From Candidatus Omnitrophota bacterium (GTDB lineage: Bacteria > Omnitrophota > Gorgyraeia > Gygaellales > Profunditerraquicolaceae), in NCBI GenBank assembly GCA_029563245.1, contig JAKQSG010000068.1, positions 1-15,503 of the forward strand: a stretch of 15,503 bases of DNA, in the 5' to 3' direction. Numbering within the stretch: position 1 is the first letter of the stretch; each line of letters starts with the position of its first letter. The notes under the pieces were generated by a model. That model saw only the letters and a list, made by a program, of their open reading frames with translations. It ran no database searches and was not told the DNA's origin. This document shows, one piece after another, positions 7,565 through 14,779 of this stretch. The translations under genes and the position numbers were made by a program.

Positions 7565-8463
7565 TTATCTTTAACAGCATAAACTTCAAGCTGATCCCCC
7601 AGGTTAACAGCTAAAAGCAGCGATCTTATAAAGGGGAGCCTATCAAGCAGAGGTTTAACCTTAAGGCTCATCTTATAAGGCATTAATTTTAATAAAAGAT
7701 AATTCAGACTGAAAAACCTTATATAACGCGAAAACTTAATCGCCTTGAAACCCGCTCCATTGAGCATCTTTGAAATGCTGCGTTTATTAAAATAATACAG
7801 GTGAGACTGTTTTATTCCCAACCAGCGCTTTCCCATAAGCCTGCTTAAGAAACTTTCTATATCAGGGGTAGATACAAAAAGCAGGCCGTCATCCCGAAGG
7901 ACCCTCCCTGCCTCAATAAGGCAATCTAACGGATCCATAAGATGCTCAATAGAGTCCAGCATAACTACAAGATCAAAATATCGGGAAGGAAATTTCGCAT
8001 CCTTAAGCTTTCCCTGATATATGCTAATCCCGAAATTATTTTTAGCGTAATTAACAGCCCAGGAAGACAGCTCCACCCCATAAACCTCCCAGCCTAATCT
8101 ACGCGCCTCATTAAGGAATATACCGCTGGCGCAACCAATATCCAAAAGCCTGCCTGCTTTCTTAATCCTCGATAATTTACTAAGTAAAGCCTTTGCGGAC
8201 TTTGCGCGCCCTTTTTCTTCGCGCAAATAAAGGCTGTCCTCCATTGTCTCATAAGCTTTATACAGGTAATCCGCATCCGGTTTAGGGAAAAGATAGGCAA
8301 GGCCGCAACTGCCGCACTTCAAAACCCTGGAATCCGAAAAACAAAAATCATCCCGGGATATATTATAAAGCCTCTGCCGCCCGAGGGAAACGCTGCCGCC
8401 CTTTAAGGTATAAAGCACTTCAATCTCCTTAGAATGGCAATAACCACAGGTTATTCCTGACAT
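7561..8463 (-). CDS. Class I SAM-dependent methyltransferase with N-terminal zinc ribbon
   Basis: 300 residues. The N-terminus carries a likely zinc ribbon, C6xxC9 and C50xxC53, followed by GLAYLFPKP, an arrangement common in methyltransferases of surface-polysaccharide clusters. The Methyltransf_11/23 core has motif I LLDIGCASG (106-114), the acidic strand end VYGVELS (128-134), and DLVVMLDSIEHLMDPL (164-179) for motif II/post-II, then LLFVSTPD. The C-terminal 90 residues are basic and hydrophobic and may dock on the membrane. It overlaps the DUF2079 gene by 13 bases and the glycosyltransferase by 4, so all three are likely made together. The methylated substrate cannot be read from the sequence; a sugar or lipid-linked glycan is the contextual guess. 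Confidence 0.88.
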   Translation of the reverse strand: MSGITCGYCHSKEIEVLYTLKGGSVSLGRQRLYNISRDDFCFSDSRVLKCGSCGLAYLFPKPDADYLYKAYETMEDSLYLREEKGRAKSAKALLSKLSRIKKAGRLLDIGCASGIFLNEARRLGWEVYGVELSSWAVNYAKNNFGISIYQGKLKDAKFPSRYFDLVVMLDSIEHLMDPLDCLIEAGRVLRDDGLLFVSTPDIESFLSRLMGKRWLGIKQSHLYYFNKRSISKMLNGAGFKAIKFSRYIRFFSLNYLLLKLMPYKMSLKVKPLLDRLPFIRSLLLAVNLGDQLEVYAVKDK

Positions 8464-10325
8464 CTTATTTCCCCAAAGCTTATCACCGCATAACTATCCT
8501 TGCCTATACCAGCCTGAATAACGCCTCCGCTGACATTATCAAAGAAGACTATGTTTATACTAATATTTGCGGGGGATTCTTCGGGTATATATATACGTAT
8601 TCTCTCCTTATAAAAATCACCCTTTACCCAGCTGTGCGTCGGAAAAATCCTGTAACATATAGGATGCTCCAGCCTCCTGATAACCCTCCCGTCTCCTGAG
8701 ATAATCTCTATCAACATCTGAATATCTTTATCGGTATTCTCCAGAGAATGCCAGTAGAAGGTAGCCTCAATGGCCTCATCAGCGCAATAGTATAAAAAGC
8801 TTGATTTAATAAGGCTAAAGGAATCCCCCACCCTTAATATTTCTTCATGCGATTTATCAGGCCTGCCGGATAGTTTATTGCAGATAAAATTTGCATCCGA
8901 AGAATTATTCTCAAGCAACACAAGGGAATCAATCATATCAATAACCCTCCAGCCTAAGCCCGGGAATATATTCTGCAGGTTTTTATATCCGCCTAATGAA
9001 TAAAATCCGCTGAAGGTAAGCCAGTCATTAAAATCAATAACCGCATACTCAACATCCCTGGCAAGGGTATACTTTTTATCCGAAAGAGTATGAAACCCCA
9101 TATAAGCATGATGCAAAGAGTAAAGATTTCTACGGTTAGCCAATCGAGGGAGAAACTCAAAGGTAGCCACTGTACTTGCCGCATCAGGAATCTGGGATAT
9201 GAGACGCTCTTTATATATATCCGAATGGTCCTTTTTATAATATCCTTTTATCCTCACAGCCTCATTTATATACGGCCCAAAGTAAAGAGCGCAAAAAATA
9301 ATAAATGAAACAAGCGCTGATTTTAAGACAAAGAGGTGCCTGTTGACAATTTTCATGGCCAAAAGCGACTTTAACCCGTAAACCGCGGCATAAAAGACAA
9401 ACGGTATGATTTCGGCGGTGTAATGAAAAGATATGCTCAAATCAGAAGATCTTATTGAAAGCATGTGCTGTAACAAAAATGGAACTAAGGGAAGCATTCT
9501 GACCCATGATAAGAACGGGGTAAAAAGTACCGGGAGAAAGAGCAAAAACAGATACCAGAGACACTCTTTACGAAAAAGAAAACTTAAGAGAGGTCCGGGG
9601 TTTAAAAACACTTGAAAAGGGGTTTGCCCCAAATGGCTGTATAAGGTTGAAAACTGTACGGTATTCTGATTAAAATATCCCATAAGGATAAAAGCAGGAA
9701 TTAAATAAAGCATTGCGACACCTAAGGGGATAAATATCCACTTCTTCGGTTTCCTCTCAAATACCGCCATTACCCCGATCATAATGACCGCTAAGGGAAT
9801 ATTTTCCTGACAGAGCATAGCCAATATTGAAACGGCTATAAATAGCCTTAACCGATTAAAATCATAGGCATAAAGAGAGAGCATGAGAAAGAAAGTGGCG
9901 AATGCAGTAGGATGAAACTCAAAAAGATTAACAAAGGCAAGGCCGGGGTATAAAAGATAACCTGCTGCGATAATTAAAGCAAGCCCCTCATTTATATGTT
10001 TTTTGGCGATAAGATAAAGCGGGATTGCGCCTAAACCAAGAAAAAATGATTGCAGCAAAAGCAAAGTCAAGGGATGAGGGAATAAAGCATACAATGGAGA
10101 TAATAAGAAAAAAACCGGCTGCATATGATTCCCTAAAAAAGGTATACCCAGAATCGAATTGTAAATTGAACCGTGGACTATATTCCAGCAGGTAAGGGCA
10201 TGCACTGCCAGGTCAAAATCCTGATAGGAAAAGGAATTGAATTTTAGTACCGATAAGAAGCTGAAATACAGGATATACGCTGATACAAATAATAAAAGCA
10301 GGCCTAAGGTTATTTTTCCCTTCAT
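8451..10325 (-). CDS. DUF2079 polytopic membrane protein (GT-C-like)
   Basis: 624 residues from the ATG at 10325. About ten hydrophobic helices fill roughly the first 350 residues, followed by a soluble C-terminal domain of about 270 residues. DUF2079 hallmarks are present: QDFDLAVHALTCWNIVHG (35-52, with D36 and D38 after the first helix), NHMQPVFFLLSPLYAL (66-81), EFHP (136-139), CQEN (172-175), and at the start of the soluble part IPDAASTVATFEFLPRLANR. The acidic loop after helix 1 and overall plan resemble GT-C glycosyltransferases that use polyprenyl-phosphate sugars, but catalysis has not been assigned to this family as far as I know. The longer ATG at 10340 would begin only about two bases after the predicted transcription start and has no ribosome site; the ATG at 10325 has an AGAG-rich site, so it was chosen. 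It heads the operon. Confidence 0.85.
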   Translation of the reverse strand: MKGKITLGLLLLFVSAYILYFSFLSVLKFNSFSYQDFDLAVHALTCWNIVHGSIYNSILGIPFLGNHMQPVFFLLSPLYALFPHPLTLLLLQSFFLGLGAIPLYLIAKKHINEGLALIIAAGYLLYPGLAFVNLFEFHPTAFATFFLMLSLYAYDFNRLRLFIAVSILAMLCQENIPLAVIMIGVMAVFERKPKKWIFIPLGVAMLYLIPAFILMGYFNQNTVQFSTLYSHLGQTPFQVFLNPGPLLSFLFRKECLWYLFLLFLPVLFTPFLSWVRMLPLVPFLLQHMLSIRSSDLSISFHYTAEIIPFVFYAAVYGLKSLLAMKIVNRHLFVLKSALVSFIIFCALYFGPYINEAVRIKGYYKKDHSDIYKERLISQIPDAASTVATFEFLPRLANRRNLYSLHHAYMGFHTLSDKKYTLARDVEYAVIDFNDWLTFSGFYSLGGYKNLQNIFPGLGWRVIDMIDSLVLLENNSSDANFICNKLSGRPDKSHEEILRVGDSFSLIKSSFLYYCADEAIEATFYWHSLENTDKDIQMLIEIISGDGRVIRRLEHPICYRIFPTHSWVKGDFYKERIRIYIPEESPANISINIVFFDNVSGGVIQAGIGKDSYAVISFGEIRCQE

Positions 10326-10348
10326 CTTTTTCTCTGGCATTTTGTTAA

Positions 10349-10377
10349 ATTATAGCAAAAAGATAAGCCCCTGTAAA
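10349..10377 (-). promoter_or_regulatory. Sigma70-type promoter for the DUF2079-to-PilX operon
   Basis: The minus strand reads TTTACA (10377-10372), a 17-base spacer and a perfect TATAAT (10354-10349) with TG at the extended -10 position. Initiation should occur around 10342. The -35 box and spacer lie inside the inverted repeat of the terminator that closes the upstream gene, so the same bases end one unit and start the next. Confidence 0.75.
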
Positions 10378-10416
10378 CACGGTAAACTTATAAAGAGTCT
10401 ACAGGGGCTTATCTTT
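10359..10416 (-). terminator. Rho-independent terminator after the small basic protein gene
   Basis: The perfect 17-bp inverted repeat AAAGATAAGCCCCTGTA (10359-10375) and its complement (10400-10416) flank a 24-base loop. On the minus strand the GGGGC-containing stem ends in ATCTTTTTGC, giving a five-base U run. It starts 13 bases after the stop codon at 10429. Confidence 0.85.
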
Positions 10417-10428
10417 ATTAAAGCGGCG

Positions 10429-10668
10429 TTATCTCTTTTTCTTCTTTCCGCCTCTTTTCATCTTGGCGCAGGATACGTCGCCTTTTTTATCAAGAAAATA
10501 CAGGTAACCCTCTTTTCTCTTGATTCCGCATTTGGCTACCTTTTTTCTCCCGCCGCCTTTTTTAGAACCTCTAGCCATCTTGGCGCAAGAGACATCACCC
10601 TGCTTGTCAATAAAATAGAGGAAACCCTTCACCCTCTTGATTCCAAGCTTTACTAATTTCTCTGCCAT
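10429..10668 (-). CDS. Small highly basic protein with two tandem ~32-residue repeats
   Basis: 79 residues, unusually rich in Lys, Arg and Gly. The sequence is an internal duplication: residues 6-37 and 45-76 align with 23 of 32 identical positions (my hand count), centred on GIKRxxGxLYFxDKxGDVSCAKM. The linker and tail are flexible and charged (GSKKGGGRKK; RGGKKKKR). Cysteines occur at 28, 47 and 67. Repeat 2 has a KCG start where repeat 1 has KLG. No signal peptide or membrane helix is visible. The charge suggests nucleic-acid or ribosome contact, but I do not recognise a named family and assign no function. A GGGGGTGA ribosome site precedes the ATG by about 9 bases. It follows nadX by 32 bases and is directly followed by a terminator, so it probably shares the nadX transcript. 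Confidence 0.8.
   Translation of the reverse strand: MAEKLVKLGIKRVKGFLYFIDKQGDVSCAKMARGSKKGGGRKKVAKCGIKRKEGYLYFLDKKGDVSCAKMKRGGKKKKR
10441..10653 (-). repeat. Intragenic duplication encoding the two repeats of the basic protein
   Basis: Bases 10558-10653 (repeat 1) and 10441-10536 (repeat 2) encode the same 32-residue unit. Protein identity is high while many third positions differ, so the duplication is old and kept by selection at protein level, not a recent copy. Confidence 0.75.
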
Positions 10669-10700
10669 AGTCTTAATTCACCCCCTTCCTTTTTGTTTAA

Positions 10701-11519
10701 TCATGTGCCGATTACAACCGGCTCCAAAATCCTTTTTAATACAGCAATAGCTGAGAGCACCGCCAGGTAACTTGTCTTAGGGTTATCCGGGTGCAGAACA
10801 TTCTCTGTACGCGTTAAGATATCGCCTGCAGCAGATTCAATCTTTATTTCATGCATGTTTCTTGATGCCTTAGGAGAAGCAATAATCCTGACCTTAGTAT
10901 TATTTATTCCTATCCCGGACAAACTTAAGACTGCGGCAACATTTATATTTTGAGGAAAATATTTAACCGCATCAGATGCCTTCCCGTAAAACAAAACTTT
11001 CTCAGCTTTAATCCGGTTCAAATCCATGCCTTTATTTAGAATGTATTTAACTCCCTTAAAACCTAAAGGGCTTTTAGTGGTAGTAAGAGTTACTTTCCTG
11101 ACCTTCCCTATATTTGCAGCCTTCAAAGCATCAACCCCCGAGATAGCCCCGCTTGGGATATAGATCCTGCAGTTATTCCGGGCAGCTAACCTAGAGAGCT
11201 CCTTAAAGCCCTTAACTATCCCGCCCACACTCATAATCATAACACTTTTTCTCTTAGATAAAACCATTTTAGCAATCTTATAGGAAGCATTTGCAGAAGC
11301 CGCCTCAATTACAAGATCTGATTTCTTGATCAAGGACTCCAGTCTTCTTACCGCCAGATGCTTTCTTTTAAGTTTCCTTGCTAAGGCTTCAGATTTTAAG
11401 CCATCTAAATCATAAAGGGCAACTAATTCTGCCTTACCGAAGAAATTCTTAAATATAGCTCTGGATAAAGAACTACCTATTGCCCCGCAGCCTACAATAC
11501 CAACCTTTATTCTTTTCAT
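10701..11519 (-). CDS. nadX: L-aspartate dehydrogenase (NadX type)
   Basis: 272 residues, the normal length for aspartate dehydrogenase, which oxidises L-aspartate with NAD(P) to iminoaspartate, the substrate of quinolinate synthase NadA in NAD biosynthesis; it can stand in for the oxidase NadB. Visible features: Rossmann motif GIVGCGAIG (7-15), YIPSGAISGVDALKA (120-134), KYFPQNINVAAVLSLSGIG (186-204), and the putative catalytic His in SRNMHEI (H223). The C-terminal NPKTSYLAVLSAIAVL is typical. The ATG overlaps the panC stop as ATGA. NadA and NadC are not in the window. Assignment is strong; the cofactor and the in vivo role in NAD synthesis are inferred from family knowledge. Confidence 0.9.
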   Translation of the reverse strand: MKRIKVGIVGCGAIGSSLSRAIFKNFFGKAELVALYDLDGLKSEALARKLKRKHLAVRRLESLIKKSDLVIEAASANASYKIAKMVLSKRKSVMIMSVGGIVKGFKELSRLAARNNCRIYIPSGAISGVDALKAANIGKVRKVTLTTTKSPLGFKGVKYILNKGMDLNRIKAEKVLFYGKASDAVKYFPQNINVAAVLSLSGIGINNTKVRIIASPKASRNMHEIKIESAAGDILTRTENVLHPDNPKTSYLAVLSAIAVLKRILEPVVIGT

Positions 11520-12358
11520 TTTCTTAAAAAATTATCTATCAACCTGGTCTTGCCTACCCATACTGCCAGGACTATCAAGAAACTTCCCGCCACTTTTTTT
11601 AACGGCTTTAAGGTAACCGGATCTACTATTTCTACATAATCAATTCTTACGGATTGCCTCTTCTCTATGAGCTGGCGCATCCTGAGTATAATCCTTTTTG
11701 CATCAGAGGCACCGTTATTAATGAAAAAAACTGCTAATTTTAATGCCTGAGATAAAACGAGGGCATCCCTTCTCTCCTTATGATTCAGATAAGCATTCCT
11801 TGAGCTTAGCGCCAACCCGTCTTTTGAACGAACAATCGGCATAACCTTAACTTTTACCGGTATATTCAGGTCCTTAACCATTCTCTGGAGGATAACTGCC
11901 TGCTGGATATCCTTCTGGCCAAGGTATAAAACATCCGGGGCAATAATATTAAGGAGCTTTGCAACTATTGTAGTGACCCCCCGGAAATGACCGGGACGCG
12001 ATTTAGCGCATAAAAACTTATCTAAGCCCTCGACATTAACATAAGTAGAGAACCCGCCAGGATATATATCTTCGTTTTTAGGGAAGAAAACAAAATCTAC
12101 GCCTTCTTTTCTACATAACTTTAAATCTTTGGATAATGGACGCGGGTACTTCTTTAAGTCTTCTTTAGGCCCGAATTGTTTTGGGTTAACAAAAATGCTA
12201 ACAACTACTATATCATTATCCCGGCGCGCCTGACGGATTAAGCTTAAATGCCCTTCATGCAAAGCACCCATCGTCGGCACAAAACCGATACCCTGCCCTT
12301 TAATTCTGCGCTTCTTCAGTTCTTTATTTATCAAGGAAGGAGATTTGATTAATCGCAT
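11516..12358 (-). CDS. panC: Pantothenate synthetase (pantoate-beta-alanine ligase)
   Basis: 280 residues. PanC joins pantoate and beta-alanine with ATP in the cytoplasm, the last step to pantothenate (vitamin B5). The nucleotidylyl-transferase motifs are intact: PTMGALHEGH (28-37, HIGH-like), FVNPKQFGPKEDLKKYPRP (56-74), GHFRGVTTIVAKL (123-135), GQKDIQQ (147-153) and VRSKDGLALSSRN (176-188, KMSKS-like). The start overlaps folK by 10 bases and the stop overlaps nadX by 4, so translation is probably coupled along the three genes. panB and panD are not seen here. Confidence 0.97.
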   Translation of the reverse strand: MRLIKSPSLINKELKKRRIKGQGIGFVPTMGALHEGHLSLIRQARRDNDIVVVSIFVNPKQFGPKEDLKKYPRPLSKDLKLCRKEGVDFVFFPKNEDIYPGGFSTYVNVEGLDKFLCAKSRPGHFRGVTTIVAKLLNIIAPDVLYLGQKDIQQAVILQRMVKDLNIPVKVKVMPIVRSKDGLALSSRNAYLNHKERRDALVLSQALKLAVFFINNGASDAKRIILRMRQLIEKRQSVRIDYVEIVDPVTLKPLKKVAGSFLIVLAVWVGKTRLIDNFLRK

Positions 12359-12756
12359 ATTACCTCAGACAATGGCTTTATGACGAAATCGCGCTTAAAC
12401 ATACGCGGATGCGGGATAGTTAATTTTTTTGTCTTAATAACCCTATCCCCGTATAGCAATATATCTAAATCTATAATCCTCGGTCCATTTCGGACGGTTT
12501 TCCTGCGCCCCAGCTCTTTTTCGATTATTTTAAGTTTATTAAGCAAGATTTTGGGAACAAGATTAGTACCAATTTTTAAAGCAGCGTTCAGGAATTTCTG
12601 CTGCCCATCCGGGCCACAGACAGGAAGGGTCTCCATTATTCTTGAGGCCTTAATTACTTTGGTAGAATTAAGCAGGCTTATTTTTTGTATAGCCAATTTG
12701 ATATTGTCTCTCCGGTTGCCTAAATTGGAACCGATACCAATATAGCAAATAACCAT
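12349..12756 (-). CDS. folK: 2-amino-4-hydroxy-6-hydroxymethyldihydropteridine pyrophosphokinase (HPPK)
   Basis: 135 residues. FolK transfers pyrophosphate from ATP to 6-hydroxymethyl-dihydropterin in folate synthesis. It shows IGIGSNLGNRRDNI (6-19), FLNAALKI (55-62), the ATP/metal segment GPRIIDLDILLYGD (91-104, with R93, D96 and D98 in the catalytic places), and IPHPRMFKRDFVIKPLSEV (114-132). It is slightly shorter than the E. coli enzyme but has every core motif. It begins after the REP-like element and has only a weak AAAGAG ribosome site. Tetrahydrofolate is needed by the pantoate branch (PanB), a possible reason for the link with panC. Confidence 0.95.
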   Translation of the reverse strand: MVICYIGIGSNLGNRRDNIKLAIQKISLLNSTKVIKASRIMETLPVCGPDGQQKFLNAALKIGTNLVPKILLNKLKIIEKELGRRKTVRNGPRIIDLDILLYGDRVIKTKKLTIPHPRMFKRDFVIKPLSEVICD

Positions 12757-12775
12757 AGTCTAAACTCTTTAATTC

Positions 12776-12831
12776 CGGGGACAGTCCCCGTAGGTTAACA
12801 TAATTACTAGCCATTTACGGGGACAGTCCCC
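12776..12831. repeat. REP-like double palindrome at the dapL/folK junction
   Basis: Two direct copies of GGGGACAGTCCCC lie at 12777-12789 and 12819-12831. Each is itself an odd-length palindrome around a central A. Extended to 16 bases (12777-12792 and 12816-12831) they also form one large hairpin with 15 of 16 pairs and a 23-base loop. No T run follows on either strand, so it is not a typical terminator. The layout is that of a REP/BIME-type extragenic palindrome. The right copy lies within the 3' end of dapL. Confidence 0.8.
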
Positions 12832-13981
12832 TTAATCTTACAACTGCCTCTTTTATTCTTTCTTTCGAGACGGTAAGCGCCATACGGATATAGCCTTCGC
12901 CGTATTTACCAAAACCTACGCCCGGAGTAACCACGATATCTGCTTTATCTAAAATTAACCCGGCGAATTTAATAGAATCATATTTCCCGGGAACCTTAAT
13001 CCATACATAAAATGTCGCCTTAGGGTTATTAGCCTGCCAGCCTAAAGAATTTAACCCCTTAAAAAGCAGATCGCGCCTCTCCTGATAAAGCGAGCACATA
13101 TCCTGCATATGCCCGAAACCTCCTTCTAAAGCTGCGACTGCGGCAAGCTGGATTGCGGAAAAAATACCGGAATCAACATTGGATTTGACTTTAGCCAAGG
13201 CCGATACAAGATTCTCATTACCGCATGCCCAGCCAACGCGCCAGCCGGTCATATTATAAGTCTTGGAGAGGGAATGAAATTCTATCACAGTATCCCTAGC
13301 CCCTTTCAGCTCCAGCATGCTCGGCGGCCTGTAGCCGTCGTAGCTCATCTGCGAATAAGCCAAATCAGATACGATGATAATTTTATGCCTGCGCGCAAAA
13401 TTAATGGCATCCCTGAAGAAATCTTTTCCGGCTGTTGCTCCGGTAGGATTATTCGGGTAATTTAAAAACATAATCTTGGCTTTCCTAAGTATGCCCTTGG
13501 GGATCTTTTTAAAATCAGGAAGAAACTCATTTGAACTTAAAAGAGGCATGAGATGAACTTTGCCGCCTGCTAAAATCGTTCCGCCCTTATAAGGAGGATA
13601 ACAAGGGTCAGGTACAAGGGAATAATCACCCTGATTGAGAAAGGCCAGAGGAAAATGCGCAATACCCTCCTTAGAGCCTATCAAAGGGAGTATCTCCCTC
13701 TCGGGGTTTAAACTAACATTAAATATTTTATTATACCAGTGGCTGATTGAACGGCGTAAAACAGGCATGCCCTGATCAAGGGCATAGCGATGGTTTACCG
13801 GATCAAGCGATGCCTTATATAAAATATCGATTATGTGCTTGGGCGTAGGCTGATCAGGATCCCCTATCCCCAGGTCAATAATATCCCTACCCTGCGCGCG
13901 AGCTTTTCTTTTAGCTTTATCAATTTCTAGGAATAAATAAGGCGGCAAACTCTGTAGCTTCTTTGAAAGTCCGAAATTCAT
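12815..13981 (-). CDS. dapL: LL-diaminopimelate aminotransferase
   Basis: 388 residues counted from the ATG at 13981, which has AGGAG upstream; the frame stays open to 14074, but that part lies in the dapB 3' end and is not family-like. A fold-type I PLP aminotransferase that turns tetrahydrodipicolinate directly into LL-diaminopimelate with glutamate as amino donor. Motifs: DLGIGDPDQPTP (36-47), HRYALDQGMP (64-73), NYPNNPTGA (174-182), SDLAYSQMSYDGYRPPSMLE (205-224), and the PLP lysine in EFHSLSKTYNMTGWR (234-248, K240). These fit DapL better than general aspartate aminotransferases, and the place after dapA and dapB supports it. The last codons (LRGLSP and the stop) are encoded by the REP-like palindrome, so the C-terminus may be non-native. 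Confidence 0.93.
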   Translation of the reverse strand: MNFGLSKKLQSLPPYLFLEIDKAKRKARAQGRDIIDLGIGDPDQPTPKHIIDILYKASLDPVNHRYALDQGMPVLRRSISHWYNKIFNVSLNPEREILPLIGSKEGIAHFPLAFLNQGDYSLVPDPCYPPYKGGTILAGGKVHLMPLLSSNEFLPDFKKIPKGILRKAKIMFLNYPNNPTGATAGKDFFRDAINFARRHKIIIVSDLAYSQMSYDGYRPPSMLELKGARDTVIEFHSLSKTYNMTGWRVGWACGNENLVSALAKVKSNVDSGIFSAIQLAAVAALEGGFGHMQDMCSLYQERRDLLFKGLNSLGWQANNPKATFYVWIKVPGKYDSIKFAGLILDKADIVVTPGVGFGKYGEGYIRMALTVSKERIKEAVVRLRGLSP

Positions 13982-14019
13982 TATTTTAACTCTCCTAAAT
14001 TCTAAGGGAAAGTCCGTCC

Positions 14020-14748
14020 CTACCTTAAAACATCTTGCATTGAATACAAACCCGCTGGCTTTGCGTACACCCACTTTGCGGCTTTTAAGGCGCCTAAAGC
14101 GAATAAATCGCGCGAATGCGCCTGATGCTTAATCTCGATACGCTCCGAATTGCCGCAGAATATTACCGTATGGTCTCCCACAATATCACCTAATCGTATT
14201 GAATGAACAGGAATATTCTTTTTTACTGCGCCTGTTAAAACCTCGACTATCTTCTTAGCAGTTCCCGAAGGCGCATCCTGCTTTGCTTTATGGTGCGCCT
14301 CGACAACTTCAATATTGTAATCCGGCCCCAATCTTTTAGCCACTTCAGGCAAAAGAGTAAAAAGGGTATTAATTCCTACGCTAAAGTTAGGGGAGAAAAC
14401 AATCGGTATAACATTAGAGGCTTCTTTTATCCTATTTATCTGGTTATCGGTTAAGCCGGTTGTCCCTAAAACAAGCGGCTTTTTATATCTGGCAGCATAA
14501 TCGAGGTTTTCTTCTGTCGCCTGTGCGGTTGTAAAATCTATAAACACATCGACAAGAAAAAGGCCATCCTGGTTAGAAGATATTTTAAGTTTTCCGATAT
14601 CCCTGCCGATTGCAGGGGTGCCTTTTTTTTCTAAAGCCAACGCCAGTTCAAATTCCTTATCCTGGCAGGCAAGCTCAAATATGCGCCTGCCCATTTTTCC
14701 GCATACACCGGCAATTCCAAGCTTAATTGTTTTTTGGTTTGTATTCAT
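14020..14748 (-). CDS. dapB: 4-hydroxy-tetrahydrodipicolinate reductase
   Basis: 242 residues. DapB reduces the DapA product with NAD(P)H to tetrahydrodipicolinate. Visible: dinucleotide-binding GIAGVCGKMGRR (11-22), DVFIDFT (67-73), GTTG (95-98), FSPNFSVGIN (118-127), and the catalytic block EVVEAHHKAKQDAPSGTA (147-164, with H152/H153 and K156), then SIRLGDIVGDHTVIF (183-197). AGGAG lies 8 bases before the ATG. It is 31 bases after dapA and 38 before dapL, so the three form a complete set of steps from aspartate semialdehyde to LL-diaminopimelate. Confidence 0.97.
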   Translation of the reverse strand: MNTNQKTIKLGIAGVCGKMGRRIFELACQDKEFELALALEKKGTPAIGRDIGKLKISSNQDGLFLVDVFIDFTTAQATEENLDYAARYKKPLVLGTTGLTDNQINRIKEASNVIPIVFSPNFSVGINTLFTLLPEVAKRLGPDYNIEVVEAHHKAKQDAPSGTAKKIVEVLTGAVKKNIPVHSIRLGDIVGDHTVIFCGNSERIEIKHQAHSRDLFALGALKAAKWVYAKPAGLYSMQDVLR

Positions 14749-14779
14749 TTATACACTCCTAGATTCTGGGCAACCTCTT

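Noticed and set aside
10237..10656. Plus-strand open frame of 139 codons
   Set aside because: It crosses the promoter, the terminator and the opposite strand of the basic protein gene; its internal repetition merely mirrors that gene's duplication.
12380..12745. Plus-strand open frame of 121 codons
   Set aside because: It lies entirely opposite folK, whose motifs are complete; the translation looks like a reverse-complement shadow.
12776..12831. Rho-independent terminator after dapL
   Set aside because: The stems are strong but no T run follows on either strand, and each copy is separately palindromic as in REP elements.
13982..14074. N-terminal extension of dapL by 31 residues
   Set aside because: It overlaps the dapB 3' end, has no ribosome site, and the family-like sequence begins at the ATG at 13981 after AGGAG.
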